From: Variovorax sp. 679
Lineage (GTDB): Bacteria; Pseudomonadota; Gammaproteobacteria; Burkholderiales; Burkholderiaceae_C
DNA: 64,000 nt
NCBI RefSeq assembly: GCF_003952185.1
Contig: NZ_RXFS01000001.1
Location: 744,001-808,000 of the forward strand
Reading direction: 5' to 3'
This document shows positions 1 through 7,219 of the stretch, piece after piece. How positions within the stretch are numbered: the stretch's first letter is position 1; every line of letters starts with the position of its first letter. The notes beneath the pieces were generated by a model. The model was not told where the DNA came from. It did not search any database and was given only the letters and a program-made list of their open reading frames with translations. The position numbers and the translations under genes are program-made.

Positions 1-59
1 AACTGCCGGAGGCCCGATCGCACGATGGCGTGGTCGTCCACAATTCCGATTTTGATCAT
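1..59 (-). CDS. NarL/FixJ-type response regulator, N-terminal fragment
   Basis: The minus strand opens with an ATG at 59 and reads MIKIGIVDDHAIVRSGLRQ before running off the window. This is the canonical first strand of a receiver domain, with the acidic pair VDDH that forms the phosphorylation pocket. The VDDHAIVRSGL pattern is typical of LuxR/NarL-type regulators. It is divergent from the histidine kinase starting at 166, so the two are probably a cognate two-component pair. Only 19 codons are visible; the output domain cannot be seen. Confidence 0.8.
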   Translation of the reverse strand, partial: MIKIGIVDDHAIVRSGLRQ

Positions 60-165
60 CTGTTACTTTCGTCGATGTGTTGCGTACGCGGGCGTCGCAA
101 CCTGCCTGGTCCCTGATTGTTATCAATTATTCACGAACTTGCGTCCAAGCAACCCTGAAAGTGTC

Positions 166-1515
166 ATGCACTGGTTAGCCCCTCCAAGAATGGCCGTGAG
201 CCTGCTGCTTGCGGCCCTGGCCGCGCTGGCCCTCGTCGGCATCAACGAGGCCGGCTACCGGCAGTCCACCCGCGCCCTTGCCGACATCGACGAGGCGCAG
301 CAGGTGCGGGGCACGCTCAACCAGATACTGCAGAACATGCTGGATGCCGAAACCGGCCAGAGGGGCTACCTGCTGACCGGCGAGGCGAGCTATAGAAAAC
401 CCTACGACGACGCGGTCAAGCATGTCGACGGCCACCTCGCCACGCTGCGCCGGTTGTATGCCGGCCGCCCGACCGAGCTCACCCAGCTGGCCGAACTGTC
501 GAAGCACGTGCTGCGCAAGGTCGCCGAAATGGACATGAGCGTGCGCCTGCGCCAGGACGGCAAGGACGACGCCTGGAAGTTCGTCATCACGACCGACGTG
601 GGCCAGGAAGAGATGGAGGCCATCCGCGCGACGGCGGGCGAGCTGGTGAAGATCAGCAACAGCACCCTGAGCCTGAGCCAGGCGCAGGTGCTGCGCTCGC
701 TGCAGCTGGCGCGCGTCGGCACCGCCGTCGTGGCGCTGGCCGCGCTGCTCGCCTTCTTCCTCTACCTGCGCCAGACGCACGCGCTGCGCTCCATCGGCGA
801 GCGCCAGCAGGAGGCGCTGCAACGCGAGCGCAACGCGCTGGAAGACGAGGTGCGCGAGCGCACCGCCTCGCTGGCCGAACTGGCCACCCACCTGCAGGAC
901 GTGCGCGAGACCGAGCGCGGCTTTCTCGCGCGCGAGCTGCACGACGAGCTGGGTTCGCTGCTCACCGCCGCCAAGCTCGACGTGGCACGGCTCAAGTCGC
1001 GCCTGGCCGACACACCCGACGCGATCCAGCGGCTGCAGCACCTGACCGAGCTGCTCAACAGCGGCATCGCGCTCAAGCGCCGGATCATCGAAGACCTCAG
1101 GCCGTCGTCGCTGGCCAACCTGGGGCTGGTCGCGTCGCTGGAGATCCTGGGACGCGAGTTCGGGGAGCGCTCGGGCCTTCGGGTGGAAATGGTGCTGGAG
1201 CCGGTGAGCATGGACGAATCGCGCCAGCTCACCATCTACCGCATGGTGCAGGAAAGCCTCACCAACATCGGCAAGTACGCCGAGGCCAGCGAAGCCACCA
1301 TCGTGCTGAAGAACTACGAGAACCACGTGGTGGTGGAAGTCGCGGACAACGGCAAGGGCTTCGACACGCAGCGCATGCGGCCGTCGACCCACGGCCTCGC
1401 GGGCATGCGGCACCGGGTGGAGGCGGCGCGCGGCAGGCTCACGGTCTCGTCGGCGCCGGGCAAGGGCACGCGGCTGAGCGCCATGCTCCCGGTCGTCAAG
1501 CCTGCTGCGGCCTGA
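166..1515 (+). CDS. CHASE3-domain sensor histidine kinase (HisKA_3 type)
   Basis: Membrane sensor kinase of 449 residues. A first membrane helix (about residues 9-26) is followed by an extracytoplasmic CHASE3 sensor containing the signature ETGQRGYLLTGE, then a second helix (about 187-201), a coiled-coil linker, and a HisKA_3 dimerisation domain with phospho-acceptor His259 in ARELHDELG. A C-terminal HATPase_c domain carries the N-box and DNGKGF and HGLAGMRHR motifs. This kinase class pairs with NarL-type regulators, as encoded divergently at 59. I chose the ATG at 166 because translation from upstream starts (25) would run through the divergent regulator's promoter and give an odd N-terminus; ATG 190 is a possible alternative. 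The signal is unknown. Confidence 0.85.
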   Translation: MHWLAPPRMAVSLLLAALAALALVGINEAGYRQSTRALADIDEAQQVRGTLNQILQNMLDAETGQRGYLLTGEASYRKPYDDAVKHVDGHLATLRRLYAGRPTELTQLAELSKHVLRKVAEMDMSVRLRQDGKDDAWKFVITTDVGQEEMEAIRATAGELVKISNSTLSLSQAQVLRSLQLARVGTAVVALAALLAFFLYLRQTHALRSIGERQQEALQRERNALEDEVRERTASLAELATHLQDVRETERGFLARELHDELGSLLTAAKLDVARLKSRLADTPDAIQRLQHLTELLNSGIALKRRIIEDLRPSSLANLGLVASLEILGREFGERSGLRVEMVLEPVSMDESRQLTIYRMVQESLTNIGKYAEASEATIVLKNYENHVVVEVADNGKGFDTQRMRPSTHGLAGMRHRVEAARGRLTVSSAPGKGTRLSAMLPVVKPAAA

Positions 1516-1639
1516 TTCCCCTGCGAAGGCGGCACTTCCGCACACACCGCCGCCGGGCGACTCGGCCATCTCCTACGCACCCCAACCCCGGCCGCTGACA
1601 GGTCTGGCGCCGGCCCCCGCTTAAGGTTGCTCCTGTGCC

Positions 1640-1711
1640 ATCCGGCTGTTGCCCTTCGGGGTTGCCGGATGCGCCGTTCCGATGTTCTTCAAGACAGCGA
1701 GGCAAGCCTCG
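1640..1711 (+). other. Two leader hairpins upstream of the DUF1328 gene
   Basis: A stem-loop with arms ATCCGGC (1640-1646) and GCCGGAT (1664-1670) is followed by a compact hairpin CGAGGC-AA-GCCTCG (1698-1711). The last base of the second hairpin touches the Shine-Dalgarno GAAGGAG of the next gene. Neither has a T-run, so they are not typical terminators. They may affect mRNA stability or translation; this is inference. Nothing else is recognised between 1516 and 1723. Confidence 0.35.
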
Positions 1712-1723
1712 AAGGAGTTCCAC

Positions 1724-1888
1724 ATGCTGCATTACGCCGTGGTGTTTCTGGTCATCGCCCTGATCGCGGCCCTGTTCGGGTTCGGCGGCATCGCCGCCAG
1801 CGCGGTAGGCATCGCCAAGATCCTTTTCGTGATCTTCGTGATCCTCGCGATCGCGAGCTTCCTTGCCGGCTTGCTACGACGCAAGTAG
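1724..1888 (+). CDS. DUF1328 small membrane protein (YtjA family)
   Basis: A 54-residue, almost entirely hydrophobic protein with two predicted membrane helices separated by a glycine/alanine turn ([11 protein letters not shown]) and a basic C-terminus (RRK). Length and pattern match the DUF1328/YtjA family of small inner-membrane proteins, whose function is unknown. The start is fixed by an excellent Shine-Dalgarno (GAAGGAG, 1711-1717) just upstream of the ATG. It heads a run of small membrane proteins linked in other proteobacteria to stress or stationary phase. Confidence 0.85.
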   Translation: MLHYAVVFLVIALIAALFGFGGIAASAVGIAKILFVIFVILAIASFLAGLLRRK

Positions 1889-1942
1889 CGTCGTTACGAT
1901 CAACAGGCTTGCGCATTTCATTTTTCCGGAAAGGACCTTCAC

Positions 1943-2320
1943 ATGAACACGACGACCAAGACCCCCTCGCAACTCGCCGAAGACGCGCGCCAGACCGCCC
2001 GCGAAGCGGTCGAGACGACCCGCGCCTATGCACAGAACGCGGTGAATGCGGCGGGCGAAAAGGTCCGCGACCTGCAGCGCGATTCCGAACCGGCCGTCGA
2101 GCAACTGGCAGCCCGCGTGCAGCAAGCCGTTCAGCGCGGCCTGGACGCCGCGTCCACCACCGGGGCGCGCGCGCAGCGCCGCATCGAGCAGGCCGCCGAC
2201 GTCACCGGCCGCTACATCTCCGACCAGCCGGTGCGCTCGGTGCTGCTGGCCGCGGCCGCCGGTGCCGCCATCACGGCGCTCATCGTGCTGGCAAGCCGCC
2301 GCAGCCGGGACGACTACTGA
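1943..2320 (+). CDS. DUF883 family protein (ElaB/YqjD-like)
   Basis: 125 residues. A long charged amphipathic helical region (about 1-90, rich in Ala, Glu, Arg and Gln) is followed by one C-terminal membrane helix (about 98-117) and a short basic tail RRSRDDY. This matches DUF883/ElaB/YqjD proteins, which are C-tail-anchored inner-membrane proteins. In E. coli they bind ribosomes in stationary phase. An AGGACC sequence precedes the ATG. The next gene is a YqjE-like protein, reproducing the yqjD-yqjE pairing known from enterobacteria. Confidence 0.8.
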   Translation: MNTTTKTPSQLAEDARQTAREAVETTRAYAQNAVNAAGEKVRDLQRDSEPAVEQLAARVQQAVQRGLDAASTTGARAQRRIEQAADVTGRYISDQPVRSVLLAAAAGAAITALIVLASRRSRDDY

Positions 2321-2352
2321 TCCCGGGGCCGTCGCCGATCGATCCCGGCACC

Positions 2353-2733
2353 ATGCTCCATCCGATTTTCGCCACGGTACTCGGGCATCCGGAACTCGTC
2401 GCCGAACACCTCGCCAACTACGCCGCCCTCGTCCGCCAGGAATCCGCTCAGGCGGGGCGCGGCCTTGTCGCCCGCCTCGTCGCGGCCCTGCTGGCGGTGG
2501 CCAGCGCCACGCTGGCCCTCGGGCTGATCGGCGTTGCCGTGCTGCTGGGCGTGATGCAAGGCAGCTTTCACTGGGTGCTGGTGGCCGTGCCAGCCGTCGC
2601 AGTGGTGATTGCGCTCATCTTCGCCTGGTACGCGGCCCGTCCCGCTCCGGGCTACGCCTTCGACGACCTGCGCTCGCAGCTCGATGCCGACCTGCAGGCC
2701 CTGCGCGAGGCCGGAGCGCACCATGGCCGCTGA
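2353..2733 (+). CDS. YqjE-like phage holin superfamily membrane protein
   Basis: 126 residues with a charged N-terminal amphipathic stretch, two membrane helices (about 40-65 and 74-96) and a short cytoplasmic tail. The pattern fits the YqjE/'phage holin family' group, which despite its name is a chromosomal stress-associated protein and not a lysis gene. It starts 33 bases after the DUF883 stop. ATG 2353 was chosen because the reading frame upstream overlaps the DUF883 gene. Its 3' end overlaps the next gene by 11 bases, suggesting coupled translation. Confidence 0.75.
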   Translation: MLHPIFATVLGHPELVAEHLANYAALVRQESAQAGRGLVARLVAALLAVASATLALGLIGVAVLLGVMQGSFHWVLVAVPAVAVVIALIFAWYAARPAPGYAFDDLRSQLDADLQALREAGAHHGR

Positions 2734-3223
2734 ACGCCGTCCTTCACCGCTCACCCCGCAGCAGCGGCTGGCGCTCTCGCGCCGCGCACTGGTGCGGCAG
2801 TTGAACGATGACGCGGGCGCGCCGGCCGAAGGCGACGGGCAGAACGATCTGGAATACGCGTACGGCAGCGAAGCCTCGCAAGCCGCCGCGACGCCGGATG
2901 ACCCGCGCCATGGCCACTCACCAAGGAAAAGACGACGCGACGAGAACATGTGGCTCGCGGTGGGCCGCAGCGTGGTGGAGCGCTGGTGGCGCAGGCATCC
3001 CGCGCATGCGGTCGGCCAGCTGGCGCGCCCGGTGCTCGAACACTACGCGCACAAGGAACCGGCCAAGCTGATGGCGGCCGCCGCAGCCACCGGCGCGGTG
3101 CTTGTGCTTGTGAAGCCCTGGCGCCTGCTGTCCGCCACGGCGGTGGTGGCGGCGGTGCTGAAGACATCCGACGTGGCGGACCTCATCAACACGCTGATGC
3201 GAAGGCCTCCTCCGCCTCCATGA
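2723..3223 (+). CDS. Hypothetical protein of the DUF883/YqjE cluster
   Basis: 166 residues; family not recognised with certainty. The N-terminal half is hydrophilic and low in structure (RRPSPLTPQQRLALSRRAL, then Asp/Glu/Gly-rich). The C-terminal half contains an amphipathic region with RSVVERWWRRHP and one or two hydrophobic segments (KLMAAAAATGAVLVLVKPW). The protein ends in a proline run. Position suggests it takes the place of YqjK in the yqjD-yqjE-yqjK layout, but I see no clear YqjK similarity. It overlaps the preceding gene by 11 bases and is followed by a strong terminator. Confidence 0.65.
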   Translation: MAAERRPSPLTPQQRLALSRRALVRQLNDDAGAPAEGDGQNDLEYAYGSEASQAAATPDDPRHGHSPRKRRRDENMWLAVGRSVVERWWRRHPAHAVGQLARPVLEHYAHKEPAKLMAAAAATGAVLVLVKPWRLLSATAVVAAVLKTSDVADLINTLMRRPPPPP

Positions 3224-3233
3224 AAAGACCCCC

Positions 3234-3267
3234 ATGAAAAAGCCCGGCTCGAGCCGGGCTTTTTCAT
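3234..3267. terminator. Perfect 34-bp palindrome, bidirectional terminator
   Basis: The sequence from 3234 to 3267 equals its own reverse complement without a single mismatch (17 + 17 bases): ATGAAAAAGCCCGGCTC followed by its exact complement. It has A/T-rich ends that supply a T-run in both directions. It lies between the convergent genes ending at 3223 (plus) and 3298 (minus), as expected for a bidirectional intrinsic terminator. Confidence 0.9.
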
Positions 3268-3297
3268 GGGCGAAGCGAAGCTCCGGGCCGATCAGGG

Positions 3298-3804
3298 TCA
3301 GCCCTTCACTTCGAGCTGGTTGTCCACCGAGGTCACGCCCTGCACGCCCTTGGCGATCTCCTCGGCGCGCGCCTTGGCGGCGGCCGTGGGCGCCGGGCCC
3401 TTCAGGCTCACCGCGCCGCCCTTGGTGTCGACGTCGATCTTGATCGCACTCAGGTCCGGGTCCTTGGCCAGGCCCGCCGCCACGGAAGCCGTGATGGCTG
3501 CGTCGCTCACCGTCGCGCTCACGGCGGCGCCGGCGTCCTTGGCGGCTTCCTTGACATCGGAAACAGTGCTGGACGACTCGAGCTTCGCCTTGGCGTCCTT
3601 GACGGCTTCACCCGTCTTTGCCGCCGCAGTGTCGGCGGCCTGTTCGGTCTTCGCCACCGCGCTGTCGAGCTTTTCTCCGGCGCTGCGGTTGTCGGCCTTG
3701 TCGCAGGCGGCCAGCGTCAATGCCGCGCCGGCCACGAGCACGGCGAGCCACGCGCGCGAATGCCGCGAGGGCGGCTGGGCGATGTGTCGATTCGCTCTGT
3801 TCAT
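3298..3804 (-). CDS. BON-domain lipoprotein
   Basis: 168 residues. A signal peptide ends in the lipobox LAAC (Cys34). A long Ala/Lys/Glu-rich helical stretch (about 40-95, KLDSAVAKTEQAADTAAAK) follows, then a C-terminal BON domain (about 100-168) with the typical VDNQLEVKG end. BON proteins such as OsmY are periplasmic or envelope proteins induced by osmotic and stationary-phase stress; the lipobox predicts membrane anchoring here. The ATG at 3804 has a perfect AGGAGG ribosome site; a longer frame upstream lacks one. CsbD is encoded just upstream on the same strand. Confidence 0.85.
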   Translation of the reverse strand: MNRANRHIAQPPSRHSRAWLAVLVAGAALTLAACDKADNRSAGEKLDSAVAKTEQAADTAAAKTGEAVKDAKAKLESSSTVSDVKEAAKDAGAAVSATVSDAAITASVAAGLAKDPDLSAIKIDVDTKGGAVSLKGPAPTAAAKARAEEIAKGVQGVTSVDNQLEVKG

Positions 3805-3882
3805 GTAAATCCTCCTGTCGCTCACGGAAATGAAAAGGGCAAGCCGGAACGGGCCACGGGAGCGCCCCATGGCCTCGTCAGC

Positions 3883-4080
3883 TCACAACTTGTCGGCGCC
3901 CGACTTGATCGCGTCCTTGGCCTTTTCCTTGAGGTCGCCGTAGGTCTTCTGCACCTTGCCCGCGGCCTGGTCTGCAAGGCCCTCGCCTTCGAGCTTCTCG
4001 TTGCCGACGACCTTGCCGGCGACTTCCTTCAGCTTGCCCTTGGCTTCCTCGACGCGGCCTGCCACTTGGTCCTTGTTCAT
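3883..4080 (-). CDS. CsbD family stress protein
   Basis: 65 residues, highly charged and helical, with the family hallmarks MNKDQVAGRVEEAKGKLKE and repeated K-x-EGE/AGKVQ segments. CsbD-like proteins accumulate on general stress in many bacteria; the molecular role is not known. The ATG at 4080 is preceded by AAGGAAG. It lies 78 bases upstream of the BON lipoprotein and may be co-transcribed with it. Confidence 0.9.
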   Translation of the reverse strand: MNKDQVAGRVEEAKGKLKEVAGKVVGNEKLEGEGLADQAAGKVQKTYGDLKEKAKDAIKSGADKL

Positions 4081-4204
4081 GTCGCTTCCTTCCTGGGGGA
4101 GTGATGAGATGCGTGGGCCGGAATGACCCACTGCCCTCAATCTAGGCGCCGGTCAGCGGGGGCGAATGCCGACGGAATCCCGAAGCGGTGTAGGACAACG
4201 AGGC

Positions 4205-5029
4205 TCAGGCGCTGACGATCCATCCTTCAAGCGGATCGAGGTTTTCCGGCAAGCCATGGCCGGGCCCCGGGCTGCCGGCGCGCTGCTGGCCCCAGGCGGC
4301 CTGCAGCAGGCACAGCACCGCGTCGATGTCGTCCCCTCGGGCATCGGCCACCAGTTCCGCCCGCTGCGACTTGGCGAGGACGAGCCTCAACCCGAGGCGG
4401 GGCGATCCGGCTTCGAGCGCGGCCAGCAGGTCGGCGCGCGCGGCGCGGCGCTCGGGGGTCTGCTTCTGCAGGTCGTCGCTCTTGTAGCTGCGCCGGCCGA
4501 TCAACTCGCGCGCCAGCAGGCCCGGATAGGCCTCCAGCGCGACGCGATCGGCACTGCGGCCGGCATGCAGGCCCGGAATACGCGCGCCGGCCGCCAGCAG
4601 GCGCGGCACGCCGGCATGGAGCATGTAGGCCACCGGCGGGTTGACCCACTTCATCGAGGGGCTGGAGCCCGCGGGCCCGTCGGTGGCACGGTGCGCGAAC
4701 TTGCCACCGGCCGGGCGCGCCGCACAGAAGGCGGCGAAGGTCTCGCGGATTTCCGCGCGGCCCAGGCTGGCGTAGTGGGCGATCAACGGCTCCCATTGCC
4801 GCGGCCATCGCAGGTGCTCGACGAGTTCGCGCGGCAGGCTGAATGGAAAGTCGAAGCCGCCGGTCCAGGCCGGCGTGGCGCGCAGCCAATCGCCCCAGTC
4901 GTCGAGCGTCGAAAAGCGCTGCAGGCTGCCCAGCACTAAGCGGTCGGTGCCGGCCAATTCGCCAGCGGCAATCACGATCGGCTTGCGTGCCGTCGGCGCA
5001 CTGGAGAAGTCGCAGCCGAACAACAGCAC
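4205..5029 (-). CDS. DUF429 family protein (predicted RNase H-like fold)
   Basis: 274 residues if started at GTG 5029. The early motif GCDFSSAP, the central ALEAYPGLLAREL and the late GDDIDAVLCLLQAAW match DUF429, a family predicted to have an RNase H-like nuclease fold with conserved acidic residues; activity is unproven. No ATG exists between the preceding gene's stop and the conserved Asp at residue 7. The GTG, 4 bases after the EamA stop, is therefore the most likely start. It is the last gene of the folE-BLUF-EamA-DUF429 run. Confidence 0.7.
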   Translation of the reverse strand: MLLFGCDFSSAPTARKPIVIAAGELAGTDRLVLGSLQRFSTLDDWGDWLRATPAWTGGFDFPFSLPRELVEHLRWPRQWEPLIAHYASLGRAEIRETFAAFCAARPAGGKFAHRATDGPAGSSPSMKWVNPPVAYMLHAGVPRLLAAGARIPGLHAGRSADRVALEAYPGLLARELIGRRSYKSDDLQKQTPERRAARADLLAALEAGSPRLGLRLVLAKSQRAELVADARGDDIDAVLCLLQAAWGQQRAGSPGPGHGLPENLDPLEGWIVSA

Positions 5030-5033
5030 GGCC

Positions 5034-5915
5034 TCAGCCCATCGCGAGCGCCACCACGCCGGCGGCGATGAACATCGCTCCAAGCAGCCTCAGCAGCCGG
5101 TCACCTTCGCGCAGCAGGTGGCCGCCGATCAGCGCGGCGAACAGCATCGACACCTCGCGCGCCGGAGCTACATGGGAGATGGGTGCCTGCTGCACCGCGT
5201 AGAGCACCAGCACGTACGACACGGGGCTGATCGCCGCCACAAGCAGCGCGTACTTCCACTGGTCGCGCCACATGCGCACGGTGGTCGCGCGGTCCTGCAG
5301 CGCGGCGGGCAGCAGCAGGACGATCCGCACGAGGTTGCCCATGTAGTCGAGCAGGATCGGCGACATCGCGAGGAACTTGACCGCGTAGCTGTCGGCCACC
5401 GTGTAGGCCGCGATGAAGGCGCCGGTCAGCACGCCGTAGCGCATGCCCTTGTGCACGCGCGCGCGCTGCGCGGGGTCGTGCGCCTTCTGCCACAGGCGCG
5501 GACCGCCGGCGATCAGGAACACGCCGGCCACCACGCCCACGATGCCGGCCACGCCCACGAGGCTGATCTTCTCGCCGAGGAACAGTACCGCCACCAGCGA
5601 CGACAGCAGCGGCCCGGAGCCGCGCGCCAGCGGATAGACCACCGTCAGGTCCGACTTGCGGTAGCCGCGCAGCAGCACGATGAAGTAGACGACATGCAGT
5701 GCGCCGCTGAGCACGACGAAGCCCCACTCGGCCCGGCCCCAGCCCGGCACCACGTTCCAGCCCAGCACGATGCCCAGCGGGGCCCAGATGACCATGTTGA
5801 ACACGCTCGCCTGGAAGCTGAAGCGCGCGTCGCCGTTCGCCTTCTTGGCGGCGATGTTCCAGCTGGCGTGGATGATCCCGGCGAGCAGGATCAGTGCGAA
5901 TGCGGAGAGCGGCAC
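5034..5915 (-). CDS. EamA/DMT-superfamily transporter
   Basis: 293 residues with ten predicted membrane helices arranged as two EamA repeats. The second repeat contains VVYPLARGSGPLLSSLVAVLFLGE-type residues around positions 90-115, and another such segment sits near the C-terminus. The drug/metabolite transporter superfamily moves small metabolites, often as an exporter; the substrate cannot be told from sequence. It starts 8 bases downstream of the BLUF gene and is followed 4 bases later by the DUF429 gene, so all are probably on one transcript. Confidence 0.85.
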   Translation of the reverse strand: MPLSAFALILLAGIIHASWNIAAKKANGDARFSFQASVFNMVIWAPLGIVLGWNVVPGWGRAEWGFVVLSGALHVVYFIVLLRGYRKSDLTVVYPLARGSGPLLSSLVAVLFLGEKISLVGVAGIVGVVAGVFLIAGGPRLWQKAHDPAQRARVHKGMRYGVLTGAFIAAYTVADSYAVKFLAMSPILLDYMGNLVRIVLLLPAALQDRATTVRMWRDQWKYALLVAAISPVSYVLVLYAVQQAPISHVAPAREVSMLFAALIGGHLLREGDRLLRLLGAMFIAAGVVALAMG

Positions 5916-5922
5916 CCCGCGG

Positions 5923-6345
5923 TCAGTGGCGGCCGACGATGGCAGCCGTGGCCATCAGTTCCTCGAGCAGCGCCAGCGAGACCTTGCCCGACACCGCGTA
6001 CGGATTGAGCTCGGGCTTCTCGGAATACTTCAGCAGCGTCGAGGCGTTGAGCTTCGACAGGTTGACCTGCCCCATCGTCCAGCCGCCGAAGCGGCGCTCG
6101 GAAATCTCTTCGTAGTGCAGCAGCACCACGTCCTTGTGGCGCGCATCGCGCTGGATATGGCCGTAGAGTTCGCTGACCGCCATGCGGCCGCCCTCGATGG
6201 CCTGCAAGAAGGTGCCGGCGCCGTAGCAGAGGATGCCGGTGATGCCGCAGGTCGTGTTGTGCGTGCGCGATTGCGCGAGGATCGCCTCGACGGCCTCGGG
6301 GCTGGTGTCGACGGCGCGGCTGGCGTAGAGGAGTCGGACCAGCAT
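5923..6345 (-). CDS. Short BLUF-domain blue-light photoreceptor
   Basis: 140 residues made almost only of a BLUF domain (about 2-95) plus a short helical tail. The flavin-binding and photocycle residues are present: Tyr7 (LLYAS), Asn30 in NTTCGITG, Gln48 in FLQAIEG, and Trp89/Met91 in GGWTMG. BLUF proteins bind FAD and respond to blue light. Single-domain versions act through protein partners. There is no output domain (EAL, HTH or cyclase). It starts only 3 bases after the folE stop codon, so it is almost certainly co-translated with folE. Confidence 0.9.
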   Translation of the reverse strand: MLVRLLYASRAVDTSPEAVEAILAQSRTHNTTCGITGILCYGAGTFLQAIEGGRMAVSELYGHIQRDARHKDVVLLHYEEISERRFGGWTMGQVNLSKLNASTLLKYSEKPELNPYAVSGKVSLALLEELMATAAIVGRH

Positions 6346-6348
6346 GGC

Positions 6349-7080
6349 TCAGCCCTTTCTTGGCAGCAGGGACAGGAATTCGCGGCGCAGGCTCGGGTCT
6401 TTCAGGAACACGCCGCGCATCACGGAATTGATCATCTTGCTGTCCATTTCCTTCACGCCGCGCCAGGCCATGCAGAAGTGCTCGGCCTCCATGACGAGGG
6501 CAAGGCCGTCGGGCTGCGTCTTTTCCTGGATCAGGTCGGCCAGCTGCACCACGGCTTCTTCCTGGATCTGCGGACGGCCCATGACCCACTCGGCCAGGCG
6601 CGCGTACTTCGACAGGCCGATCACGTTGGTGTGCTCGTTGGGCATCACGCCGATCCAGAGCTTGCCGATGATCGGGCAGAAGTGGTGCGAACAGGCGCTG
6701 CGCACGGTGATCGGGCCGACGATCATCAGCTCGTTCAGGTGCTCGGCGTTGGGAAACTCGGTGAGCGAAGGCGGCGCCACGTAGCGGCCCTTGAACACCT
6801 CGTTGAGATACATCTTGGCGACGCGGCGCGCGGTGTTGTCGGTGTTGTGGTCGTTCTCGACGTCGATGACCAGGCTTTCGAGCACGCCCTTCATCTTGAC
6901 CTCGACCTCGTCGAGCAAGGTCTCCAGCTCGCCGGGCTGGATGAACTCGGCGATGTTGTCGTTGGCGTTGAAGCGCTTGCGCGCGGCGGTGATGCGCTCG
7001 CGGATCTTCACGGAGACGGGCGTGCCCTCGTCATCGTCGTTTCGATCGGGGCGCGGGTCGACGTCGGTTTTCCTCAACAT
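6349..7080 (-). CDS. folE: GTP cyclohydrolase I
   Basis: 243 residues. Converts GTP to 7,8-dihydroneopterin triphosphate, the first step of tetrahydrofolate and pterin synthesis. The zinc ligands are seen as Cys130-x2-His133 (SACSHHFCP) and Cys203 (HFCMAWRG). HNTDNTARRVAKMY and HLNELMIVGP are further signature regions. It has an N-terminal acidic extension of about 25 residues relative to short family members. The gene is followed at 3 bases by the BLUF gene. NudB, the enzyme for the next pathway step, is encoded about 0.9 kb upstream on the same strand. Confidence 0.95.
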   Translation of the reverse strand: MLRKTDVDPRPDRNDDDEGTPVSVKIRERITAARKRFNANDNIAEFIQPGELETLLDEVEVKMKGVLESLVIDVENDHNTDNTARRVAKMYLNEVFKGRYVAPPSLTEFPNAEHLNELMIVGPITVRSACSHHFCPIIGKLWIGVMPNEHTNVIGLSKYARLAEWVMGRPQIQEEAVVQLADLIQEKTQPDGLALVMEAEHFCMAWRGVKEMDSKMINSVMRGVFLKDPSLRREFLSLLPRKG

Positions 7081-7126
7081 CCGTGCATGGTATCAGTGAA
7101 CGCTTTTTCAGCACCTCCAGAGGGGA

Positions 7127-7219
7127 AACACCGCGGAACCGGCTTTGCCGGGCCGCAGGTGTTGCCCCCGGTAGGGGGTGGGCGAAGCGACACGCAGTGC
7201 GCGAAGCCTGGGGGCGAGC
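7127..7219 (-). repeat. Comamonad-type 3'-UTR repeat, copy A
   Basis: One of five copies in this window. On the plus strand it has a first hairpin (AACACC/GGTGTT outer arms, GCGG/CCGC middle, CCGGC-TTT-GCCGG inner; 7127-7163), then CCCCC-GGTA-GGGGG (7165-7178), then a conserved GCGAAGCGACAC...GCCTGGGGGCGAG end. It abuts the stop codon of the exonuclease-like gene (stop at 7220-7222) and lies upstream of folE. Confidence 0.9.

Noticed and set aside
2353..2733. 'Phage holin' family gene as a sign of a prophage
   Set aside because: The YqjE-like protein is a normal chromosomal partner of DUF883; there are no other phage genes nearby.
3234..3300. Short peptide frames reading through the palindrome on both strands
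   Set aside because: They arise from the symmetry of the terminator (the same peptide start on each strand) and lack ribosome sites.
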